Shown: one piece after another, positions 1 to 5,855 of the stretch
How the letters are laid out: the number at the start of each line of letters is the position of its first letter
How positions within the stretch are numbered: the first letter of the stretch is position 1
Assembly: GCA_002427615.1 (NCBI GenBank)
Contig: DIFH01000041.1
Location: forward strand, 6,643 to 35,375
Reading direction: 5' to 3'
DNA: 28,733 bases
Origin: Paludibacter sp. UBA5753
GTDB lineage: Bacteria > Bacteroidota > Bacteroidia > Bacteroidales > Paludibacteraceae
Notes under the pieces: model-generated
What the model saw: the letters and a program-made list of their open reading frames with translations, nothing else
What the model was told of the DNA's origin: nothing
The model's database searches: none
Position numbers and translations under genes: made by a program

Positions 1-11
1 CTTCGCTTACT

Positions 12-42
12 GGGGGTTATTCATATTTAGCCCCCGTCGGGG
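12..42. other. Competing G/C hairpins in the left intergenic end
   Basis: GGGGG at 12-16 can pair with CCCCC at 31-35 around a 14-nt AT-rich loop. The same C run can instead pair with GGGG at 39-42 around a 3-nt loop, so the two hairpins exclude each other. No U-tract follows on either strand, so a simple terminator is not evident. The rest of 1-141 shows no gene that I can support. The left neighbour is outside the window. Confidence 0.4.
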
Positions 43-141
43 CAAAGATTTTATATACAAAGCAATCAACTAAATGGCTGAGTATTATCAAATTTTTTAG
101 GGCGCTGAGTAGTTGCTAATAAAGATGCTAATATTTAGTAG

Positions 142-777
142 TCATTTCCGTCCGAAATCGGCAGGGATTTCGCCCCAGACTTCGGTTTTCCATTTTAGGA
201 TTTCAGTACTGTATGTGTTGTCGGCAAGCCATTTTTCGGCACGCGCCATCAAATCGAAAAGCGTTTCATTCTCAGCGTTTTTCGCCAACAATGTTTTGGT
301 TTTTTTTGCTTTTACCCATGCCAGGGCAGTTTTGCTGTCGGTATAAATCGGAAAATTGCTGTTTTGTTGTTTCAAAAAAGCCAAACCGTGGACAAGCGCC
401 AGGAATTCACCGATATTGTTTGTCCCGTTTTTGAATGGCCCCTGGTGAAAAATCTCTTCTCCCGTCCTGGTATAAACTCCCCTGTATTCCATGAGCCCGG
501 GATTGCCGCTACAAGCTGCATCTACGGCAATACTTTCTTTAACCGGCAAACCGGCTTGTGCAATTTGCTCTTTCGTTGGTTGAGCGGCTTTTGCATTTTT
601 GCCCACAAAATCCCAATAAGGCGAAAGAAATGCTTCACGGGCTTCCGCCTCAGTCATAAATCCCTTGTATTTAGCTTCGGGATATGCGTGCACCTGACGT
701 TTACATTCGTCCCAAGAACTGTAAATACCGGGCTCGCGACCATCCCAAACCACAAAAAACTTATTTTTTTTGCTCAT
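142..777 (-). CDS. rnhA: Ribonuclease H with N-terminal viroplasmin domain
   Basis: This 211-residue protein should cut the RNA strand of RNA-DNA hybrids in the cytoplasm, removing R-loops and primers. Residues 5-50 form the small viroplasmin / hybrid-binding domain (FFVVWDGREPGIY, then YKGF and an AEAREAF helix), which is found N-terminally in many bacterial and eukaryotic RNase H1 proteins. A linker of about 30 residues leads to the catalytic domain at 80-211. The metal-binding acids are visible: Asp86 in VDAACSGNPG, Glu124 in NNIGEFLAL, Asp147 in IYTDS and a C-terminal Asp207. The set is complete, so the enzyme should be active. The gene ends the minus-strand pair with the acyltransferase (31 bases apart) and may be transcribed with it. 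The symbol follows the family; rnhA is used loosely for this domain layout. Confidence 0.95.
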   Translation of the reverse strand: MSKKNKFFVVWDGREPGIYSSWDECKRQVHAYPEAKYKGFMTEAEAREAFLSPYWDFVGKNAKAAQPTKEQIAQAGLPVKESIAVDAACSGNPGLMEYRGVYTRTGEEIFHQGPFKNGTNNIGEFLALVHGLAFLKQQNSNFPIYTDSKTALAWVKAKKTKTLLAKNAENETLFDLMARAEKWLADNTYSTEILKWKTEVWGEIPADFGRK

Positions 778-808
778 TAACTTTATTGTATTATGAATTT
801 TCGGCTGA

Positions 809-1687
809 TTAATTTTCCGGATTTCTTTTATGTTTCCAGCGCTTATGTGTCCAAAGCCAAAATTCAGGATGTTCCTTTATTTTTTCTTCAAGCATTTGCG
901 TATATCTATCTGTAATTTCAAATTCCGAAGTTTCCTGTGGAGAAAGAGCTATCGGATAAATTTCACACTCATAATAGCCCCTTTTCAACCTGTTAATATG
1001 AAAATAAAACACAGGGTAATCAAATTTTCGTGCAAGTTGTTCGGTCCCGACAATAACGGGAGTTTCCTGATTTAAAAACCTTGTCCAATGTTGAATATGA
1101 CTGCGCAAAGGAGTCTGATCTGAAATCATCCCGAAAGTGGCATTCTTTTCTTCCTTTTTTAAACGAACCATCAGGCGTAACAGATTTTTCATATCCACTG
1201 TTTTCCCTCCGAATCTCGTTCTCCAACCATTCATCAATTTACCAAAGTTTTTATTTGTTAACTTTTTAAATATATTATAAACAGGACTTTCTTCAGGTAA
1301 ATACATCGAATAACACGATGCCCATTCCCAGTTACCGTAATGCGCCGTCATACCCATTACGCTTTTCCCCTGCGCATATTGCTCTAAAACAACATTGATA
1401 TTAACGGGAATAAACCGACGACTCATCTCTCGTTCGCTAATATGCATCATGTACATTATTTCGATTAATAAATCGCTAAAATAATGATAAAAATCCCTCT
1501 CAATTTTACGTAATTCTTTTGTTGTTTTTTCGGGAAATGAGTTTCTCAAATTCTCACGTGCAACTTTTTTTCTATATCTTACCAAATAATATACAACCGG
1601 ATATAAAACAAAATCCGACAATAGATATAGCACAGGTAAAGGCAACCAGGAAAGCAACCAAATAAATGCGTAAAATATATGAAACAT
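809..1687 (-). CDS. Lysophospholipid / lipid A-type acyltransferase (LpxL/HtrB family)
   Basis: This 292-residue membrane-associated acyltransferase belongs to the family that adds secondary acyl chains to lipid A. An N-terminal hydrophobic segment (residues about 5-38) anchors it to the inner membrane. The catalytic HX4E motif is His116-Glu121 within AHYGNWEW. Further family features are a conserved SDQTP segment near residue 190 and a C-terminal WLWTHKRWKHK block, the usual (H/K)RFK-like end of LpxL/LpxM relatives. The start at 1687 gives the family's normal short cytoplasmic head before the hydrophobic segment. Which acyl position it modifies cannot be read from sequence. LpxK, another lipid A enzyme, is in the same window but far away and on the other strand. 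Confidence 0.92.
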   Translation of the reverse strand: MFHIFYAFIWLLSWLPLPVLYLLSDFVLYPVVYYLVRYRKKVARENLRNSFPEKTTKELRKIERDFYHYFSDLLIEIMYMMHISEREMSRRFIPVNINVVLEQYAQGKSVMGMTAHYGNWEWASCYSMYLPEESPVYNIFKKLTNKNFGKLMNGWRTRFGGKTVDMKNLLRLMVRLKKEEKNATFGMISDQTPLRSHIQHWTRFLNQETPVIVGTEQLARKFDYPVFYFHINRLKRGYYECEIYPIALSPQETSEFEITDRYTQMLEEKIKEHPEFWLWTHKRWKHKRNPEN

Positions 1688-1714
1688 TGAATATAAATTT
1701 ATAAAAACAATAAA

Positions 1715-1855
1715 TTAGTGTGTGCAAGAAAACGTGCATATCTGCATTGCACTCGCTGCAAAACTACTCATCCCGTCTTGGCAGGACTCCGTATTTTCGC
1801 TGCTTCGTGCGCCTTGATCTTAACATTTTCTTATCAAACACCGTATTTTCTTGCT
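1715..1855. other. Structured, coding-poor block upstream of tRNA-Arg
   Basis: This stretch lies between the acyltransferase start and the tRNA. It is less AT-rich than the surrounding intergenic DNA. It holds clustered short repeats: GTGCA/TGCAC elements in inverted orientation around 1723-1752, and the direct repeat CCGTATTTTC at 1789-1798 and 1841-1850, each followed two or more bases later by TGCT. No open frame of useful length runs through it. It may be a dispersed chromosomal repeat or an unrecognised RNA; I cannot assign it. Confidence 0.35.
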
Positions 1856-1930
1856 GACAAAAATTAACAGAGTTTACTTTATTCAAGCTTTCCTTGCGGT
1901 AAAAAATTTTCATCTCTCGTCAAAAAAATG

Positions 1931-1938
1931 TATTTTTG
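1931..1938 (+). promoter_or_regulatory. -7 promoter box for tRNA-Arg
   Basis: TATTTTTG matches the Bacteroidota -7 consensus TAnnTTTG. It sits 17 bases before the tRNA 5' end, which would give a very short 5' leader. I see no good TTTG -33 box at the usual spacing. Confidence 0.55.
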
Positions 1939-1955
1939 TGCCGCTTTTAAATTAA

Positions 1956-2030
1956 GGCCGCGTAGTTCAACGGATAGAACAAATGTTTCCTAAACATTAG
2001 ATCCGGGTTCGATTCCCGGCGAGGCTACCA
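1956..2030 (+). tRNA. tRNA-Arg, anticodon CCU, CCA encoded
   Basis: A full cloverleaf can be drawn. The D stem is GTTC/GAAC, the anticodon stem AATGT/ACATT with loop TTCCTAA (anticodon CCT at 1989-1991), the variable loop 4 nt, and the T stem CCGGG/CCCGG with loop TTCGATT. Discriminator A and an encoded CCA end the gene at 2030. It decodes AGG. The acceptor stem (1956-1962 with 2020-2026) is imperfect: a G-U pair at 1-72 and a G-A mismatch at 5-68. The other arms are perfect, so I read it as functional. It is convergent with lolD, whose stop codon begins one base after the CCA. Confidence 0.95.
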
Positions 2031-2031
2031 T

Positions 2032-2688
2032 TTAATTCCGGATTATTTTGCCATCCTTCAGTTCAATCACCCTGTCGGAGAGCGCTGCTAATTCTTTATC
2101 GTGTGTTACAATCACAATTGTAAGCCCGAATTTATCCCGCAAATCGAACAACAACCTATGAAGCTCGTCGCGGTTTTTTGAATCCAGACTACCGGAAGGT
2201 TCGTCGGCCAATATCAAAGAAGGATTGTTAATTAATGCCCTGGCTACTGCAATCCGTTGTTTTTCACCTCCCGAAAGTTCTGACGGTTTATGTTCGGTGC
2301 GATCGCTCAAACCTAAATAGTCAATAAGTTCATTGGCATTGGCTGCTACTTCCTTCGAATCTTTTCGGGCAATCAATGCGGGAATCATTACATTTTCGAG
2401 GGCAGTAAATTCGGGCAACAGCTGATGAAACTGAAAAATAAAACCAATATGTCTATTACGGAAAGTGGCGAGTTCTGTTTCGCTCAGTTTACTGAAGTCG
2501 ATGCCATCCACTTCTATTTCACCAAGATCGGGTTTATCCAATGTGCCAAGTATCTGAAGCAAGGTAGTTTTACCGGCGCCGCTTGGTCCTACAATCGAAA
2601 CAATTTCTCCTTTCTTAATTTCCAGATCGACACCTTTCAACACTTCGAGTGTATCAAAGCTTTTGTGTATATTTTTTGCTTTTATCAT
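2032..2688 (-). CDS. lolD: LolD-like ABC transporter ATP-binding protein
   Basis: This 218-residue single-domain ATPase is of the LolD/MacB (MJ0796) type. It has Walker A GPSGAGKTT at 34-42, Q-loop Gln86, signature LSGGEKQ at 138-144, Walker B LILADEP at 158-164 and H-loop His196. The SGSLDS sequence after Walker B and the overall length fit the group that powers release of lipoproteins from the inner membrane (LolCDE) or MacB-like efflux. No membrane partner lies next to it, so the permease must be encoded elsewhere. LolD is the most likely identity because the gene is an orphan of standard size, but a general MacB-type ATPase cannot be excluded. Its promoter region carries an inverted repeat, described separately. 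Confidence 0.85.
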   Translation of the reverse strand: MIKAKNIHKSFDTLEVLKGVDLEIKKGEIVSIVGPSGAGKTTLLQILGTLDKPDLGEIEVDGIDFSKLSETELATFRNRHIGFIFQFHQLLPEFTALENVMIPALIARKDSKEVAANANELIDYLGLSDRTEHKPSELSGGEKQRIAVARALINNPSLILADEPSGSLDSKNRDELHRLLFDLRDKFGLTIVIVTHDKELAALSDRVIELKDGKIIRN

Positions 2689-2735
2689 TTATATTCAGTA
2701 TTTTGACGGGATTAAACCATCACTCCGGTTTATTT

Positions 2736-2782
2736 TAAACAGATAACTCACTCCGGTTTTTGCGTACAAAGTTATCTGTTTA
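2736..2782. promoter_or_regulatory. 13-bp perfect inverted repeat, possible operator
   Basis: The arms TAAACAGATAACT (2736-2748) and AGTTATCTGTTTA (2770-2782) are exact inverted copies around a 21-nt spacer. The right arm overlaps the predicted minus-strand -7 box of lolD. The element CACTCCGGTTT also occurs twice in direct orientation, at 2721-2731 and 2749-2759. The placement between two divergent genes fits a protein-binding site better than a terminator. Confidence 0.5.
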
Positions 2783-2796
2783 TGCCGATAATCAAA
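2767..2796 (-). promoter_or_regulatory. Promoter of lolD (-33/-7)
   Basis: On the minus strand TTTG (2796-2793) is followed after 18 bases by TAACTTTG (2774-2767), matching the Bacteroidota TTTG...TAnnTTTG pattern. Transcription would start near 2761, about 70 bases before the lolD start codon. Confidence 0.55.
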
Positions 2797-2818
2797 TCTT
2801 TTATTAGTAAAAAAAAAT

Positions 2819-2826
2819 TACCTTTG
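2819..2826 (+). promoter_or_regulatory. -7 promoter box for the YgjP-like peptidase gene
   Basis: TACCTTTG fits TAnnTTTG and lies 29 bases before the ATG at 2856, giving a short leader. The -33 region has only T-rich sequence, not a clear TTTG. Confidence 0.5.
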
Positions 2827-2855
2827 TGTAAATTTTTTAAAGTTCAGGAAAGTTT

Positions 2856-3563
2856 ATGTCGTCTGAGAATATTTTTGGCAAAATAGAATTCATCCGTAGC
2901 GAGCGCGCAAAACATATAACTGTGCGTATTCTTGTTGATGGATTAAGAGTTACTCTTCCCCATTCGGCCACCCAGGAACAAGCGCTGAAATTTATCAATA
3001 CGATACAACACAAAATCTCAACCAAGCAGGAAAAACTCAGACGCAAAGAAAATGAAAACCCGACTTCACTGGATGAGAATACGCGACTTCAAACACTCAC
3101 TTTTGAAATAGTATTGAAACGTACCAGTCGAAACGACATCTTTTTCTCGCTTAAAAACGACTTATTAACTATTGAATTTCCCGAAAATACCGACTGTTCA
3201 TTACCGTTAACGCAAAAACATTTTTGGAATGGCATCAATTATTTCCTCCGCAAAGAAGCCAAACGGCTTTTACCGGATCGAACAAAACAATTGGCTGGCA
3301 AATTCGGTTTCTATTATTCCATGGTAAAAATCCAGTCGAGTAAAAGCCGTTGGGGAAGTTGCTCGCGCGAGCGCAGCATTAATCTTTCGTTTTACCTGAT
3401 GTTGTTGCCATCGCATTTGATTGACTATGTGATACTTCACGAACTTTGCCACACCAAAGAAATGAATCACAGCGAGAAATTCTGGAAATGGATGGACAAA
3501 GTTACCGATGGACAAAGCAAGGAACTGAGGGCTGAACTGAAAAAATATAGTATGCCGACTTGA
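2856..3563 (+). CDS. YgjP-like zinc metallopeptidase (DUF45 / M48-like)
   Basis: This 235-residue cytoplasmic protein has the YgjP/DUF45 architecture. An N-terminal beta-rich region (1-115) includes the family's opening pattern of a short segment followed by RAKHITVRI. A C-terminal zinc peptidase core (about 120-235) carries SRWGSCS at 164-170, helix DYVILHELCH with zinc ligands His195 and His199 and catalytic Glu196, and a third ligand His205 in NHSEKFW. There is no signal peptide or membrane segment. The substrate is unknown for the family; the fold resembles SprT and WLM peptidases linked to DNA-protein crosslink repair, but that link is inference. The stop overlaps a TTG of the following frame, though the true dGTPase start is further downstream. 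Confidence 0.88.
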   Translation: MSSENIFGKIEFIRSERAKHITVRILVDGLRVTLPHSATQEQALKFINTIQHKISTKQEKLRRKENENPTSLDENTRLQTLTFEIVLKRTSRNDIFFSLKNDLLTIEFPENTDCSLPLTQKHFWNGINYFLRKEAKRLLPDRTKQLAGKFGFYYSMVKIQSSKSRWGSCSRERSINLSFYLMLLPSHLIDYVILHELCHTKEMNHSEKFWKWMDKVTDGQSKELRAELKKYSMPT

Positions 3564-3627
3564 GTAAAAAAACAAGAAACGCAATAAAGTTAAAAAGAAA
3601 AGAGTTACGCTATACACTCTTTTTTAG

Positions 3628-3667
3628 AACTTTACGAACTTTCTTACTTTATAAACTTTACGAACTT
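3628..3667 (+). repeat. 14-bp direct repeat in the dGTPase leader
   Basis: AACTTTACGAACTT occurs at 3628-3641 and again at 3654-3667, a 26-base offset. The second copy ends directly at the dGTPase ATG (3668). No -7 box was recognised here, so the pair could be a translational or transcriptional control element or merely a local duplication. Confidence 0.6.
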
Positions 3668-4990
3668 ATGAACTGGACACAACTTTTATCAACCAAACGC
3701 TTCGGCATGGAGGATTATCACGAAAACCGCGCTGATGACCGCAGTGAGTTTCAGCGCGATTACGACCGATTGATTTTTTCGGCTCCATTTCGTCGCATGC
3801 AAAACAAAACGCAGGTGTTTCCGCTTCCCGGCAGTGTATTCGTACACAATAGGCTGACTCACAGCCTCGAAGTCGCTTGTGTAGGACGTTCGTTGGGTGT
3901 AAATGTGGGTCATCAACTTAAATCGAAAGAGATAGAAGCTCCTTTCCTGGATGAAATTGGTTCAATTGTTTCGGCAGCTTGTCTGGCTCACGATATGGGC
4001 AATCCACCTTTCGGACATTCGGGCGAAAAAGCCATTGCCACTTATTTTTCGGAAGGAAAAGGAATGGACTTGCAACATTTAATGACTGACGAAGAATGGA
4101 AGGATATAACCTGCTTCGAAGGAAATGCCAATGCTTTCAGACTGTTGACTCATCAATTTAATGGTCGAAGAAAAGGAGGTTTTGTGCTCACTTACAGCAC
4201 ACTGGCTTCGATAGTAAAATATCCTTACGCGTCAATCCATTCGGATTTTAAAAAGCAAAAGTTCGGATTTTTCAAGACTGAAAAAAAAGATTTTGAAAAA
4301 ATAGCGATCGAGTTGGGAATAATGAAATCTCCCGACAATTCAAACCATTTTATACGACATCCCCTGGTTTATTTAGTCGAAGCTGCCGATGACATCTGTT
4401 ATCAGATTATGGACATTGAAGATGCTCACAAACTGAAGATATTGTCGTCGGACGAAACAAAATCATTGTTCCTTCAATTTTTCAACGAGGACAAAAGAAA
4501 ACGAAGATTAGAAACATTGGAAATGGTAAGCGATGTAAACGAACAGATTGCTTATCTGCGTTCGTCGGTTATTGGTTTGCTTATCGAACAATGTTCCAAG
4601 GCATTTGTCGAAAACGAAAAAGCCATACTGAATGGCACATTCAATTCAACTTTAATCGAACAACTGCCCGAGAGAACGTCGAACGCCTATAAAAGTTGTT
4701 CGAAAACGGCTGCAGATAAAATTTACAGGTCACAAGAAGTGCTCGACGTTGAACTTGCCGGTTATAAAATTATTCTCACTTTGCTTGAGCATCTGGTAAC
4801 GGCGGCATTAAGTCCCGAAAAAGCATACTCCAAACAACTTCTCATGCGCATTCCCGAACAATACGAAACCGATAGTCCGACAACCTACGGTAAGGTTTTG
4901 TCGATTCTTGATTATATTTCAGGCATGACCGATGTGTATGCGCTTGATTTATACCGGAAAATTACGGGAATGAGCATTCCGAGCTTATAG
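3668..4990 (+). CDS. dgt: Deoxyguanosinetriphosphate triphosphohydrolase
   Basis: This 440-residue HD-domain enzyme hydrolyses dGTP (and probably other dNTPs) to the nucleoside and tripolyphosphate, controlling dNTP pools. The N-terminus has the family block DDRSEFQRDYDRLIFSAPFR (22-41) and NKTQVFPLPG (46-55). The metal ligands are His65 in NRLTHSLEV, His108-Asp109 in ACLAHDMGNPPFGHSGE, and a later Asp in VEAADDICYQIMD (Asp241 or Asp242). The frame is open back to a TTG at 3560, but the added residues are Lys/Leu-rich and unlike the family. The ATG at 3668 gives the MNWTQLLSTKR start typical of Bacteroidota homologues, so I chose it. It follows the peptidase gene by 104 bases on the same strand and may be cotranscribed. 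Confidence 0.93.
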   Translation: MNWTQLLSTKRFGMEDYHENRADDRSEFQRDYDRLIFSAPFRRMQNKTQVFPLPGSVFVHNRLTHSLEVACVGRSLGVNVGHQLKSKEIEAPFLDEIGSIVSAACLAHDMGNPPFGHSGEKAIATYFSEGKGMDLQHLMTDEEWKDITCFEGNANAFRLLTHQFNGRRKGGFVLTYSTLASIVKYPYASIHSDFKKQKFGFFKTEKKDFEKIAIELGIMKSPDNSNHFIRHPLVYLVEAADDICYQIMDIEDAHKLKILSSDETKSLFLQFFNEDKRKRRLETLEMVSDVNEQIAYLRSSVIGLLIEQCSKAFVENEKAILNGTFNSTLIEQLPERTSNAYKSCSKTAADKIYRSQEVLDVELAGYKIILTLLEHLVTAALSPEKAYSKQLLMRIPEQYETDSPTTYGKVLSILDYISGMTDVYALDLYRKITGMSIPSL

Positions 4991-5011
4991 AAATAGCGGC
5001 AGAAATTACCC

Positions 5012-5045
5012 AAAAAAGTGGCGAAAACCTTCCCCCATTTTTTTT
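5012..5045. terminator. Possible bidirectional terminator between convergent genes
   Basis: AAAAAA (5012-5017) and TGG (5019-5021) pair with CCA (5035-5037) and the T run at 5038-5045, leaving one bulged G. An A-run and T-run on opposite sides suit termination of both dgt and the SIMPL gene. The GC part of the stem is short, so this is a moderate call. Confidence 0.4.
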
Positions 5046-5075
5046 AATCCAACATACCTGACATACAAACAACTG

Positions 5076-5810
5076 TTATTCAACTTTATACTGGACTTTA
5101 ACGGTAACTGACGCCGTTTTATTTTTTGATGAAGTATTGAACGAACCTCCCCAGCTATAATCTTCGGATGAATTTTGAGCCACAATCTGAAATACTCCCA
5201 TGGTCGAACCGACCATTTTGCCAAGTTTTGCATCGCCGTTTTGAGCCATTGTTTGTGCTCTCAACAAGGCATCTTTGGATGCTTCGGCTAACATTTCGAT
5301 TTTCAAATTCGATAATTTCGTGTAATAATATTGTGGCGACAACGAGGTGATTTCAATGCCCGAATTGATTAATTCGGTTATTTCGCGCGACACTTTCTCT
5401 ATTTTCTCAACATCTTTCGAAGTAATGGATATTTGCTGGGTCAGCCGATATCCATCAAATACCGAGAACGCATTGCCTTTCTCGTTGTACGAAGTTGAAT
5501 ACTCTTTGGATATTTCGACGGCTGAAAAAGTCATTGATTTTGTTTCGATCCCTTTCACCGCCAAAAAATTATTAATCATCTCGCTTTGCTTCTTCAGATC
5601 GGCATAAGCATTGACCAAATCCATTTTTTTGACAGTAAACTGGCTTTTCCACACAATCAAATCCGACTCAAAATCACGTTCGGCAAGTCCGGTAACCGAA
5701 ATAATATTTTCACTGCTGTTGCGGTTGATTATTGCATTTGAAATAATCAATATCGAAATAATAAAACTAACAGAAATAACGATGACGGAAATAAAATTAT
5801 TTGACTTCAT
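5076..5810 (-). CDS. SIMPL (DUF541) domain protein, membrane-anchored
   Basis: This 244-residue protein has one N-terminal membrane segment (residues about 7-28, a run of Ile, Val and Ser) followed by an extracytoplasmic SIMPL/DUF541 domain. The domain is recognised by its opening ISVTGLAERDFESDLIVW, the alternating beta/alpha layout, LAEASKDALLRAQTMA near the middle and the C-terminal VTVKVQYKVE strand. Bacterial relatives (for example YggE) are periplasmic and linked to oxidative stress; the molecular activity is not known. An upstream start at 5855 exists in frame, but the ATG at 5810 places the lysine-bearing head directly before the membrane segment, so I prefer it. It lies 45 bases after the LysM/NlpC gene on the same strand and may share its transcript. 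Confidence 0.85.
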   Translation of the reverse strand: MKSNNFISVIVISVSFIISILIISNAIINRNSSENIISVTGLAERDFESDLIVWKSQFTVKKMDLVNAYADLKKQSEMINNFLAVKGIETKSMTFSAVEISKEYSTSYNEKGNAFSVFDGYRLTQQISITSKDVEKIEKVSREITELINSGIEITSLSPQYYYTKLSNLKIEMLAEASKDALLRAQTMAQNGDAKLGKMVGSTMGVFQIVAQNSSEDYSWGGSFNTSSKNKTASVTVKVQYKVE

Positions 5811-5855
5811 GGCAATATATATTGAAGGATAAATATGTAACCTACTTATTTTCAA

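Noticed and set aside
364..780. 138-codon plus-strand frame opposite rnhA
   Set aside because: Shadow of the RNase H gene, whose catalytic residues are all present on the minus strand.
1956..2034. Integrated element at tRNA-Arg
   Set aside because: No integrase, no direct repeat of the tRNA 3' end and no foreign-looking genes nearby.
3560..3667. TTG-extended dGTPase start that overlaps the peptidase stop
   Set aside because: The 36 extra residues are low-complexity and unlike homologues; the ATG at 3668 gives the family N-terminus.
5811..5855. Upstream ATG for the SIMPL protein
   Set aside because: It would add 15 residues before a normal lysine-plus-helix membrane anchor and would leave no space after the LysM gene stop at 5856.
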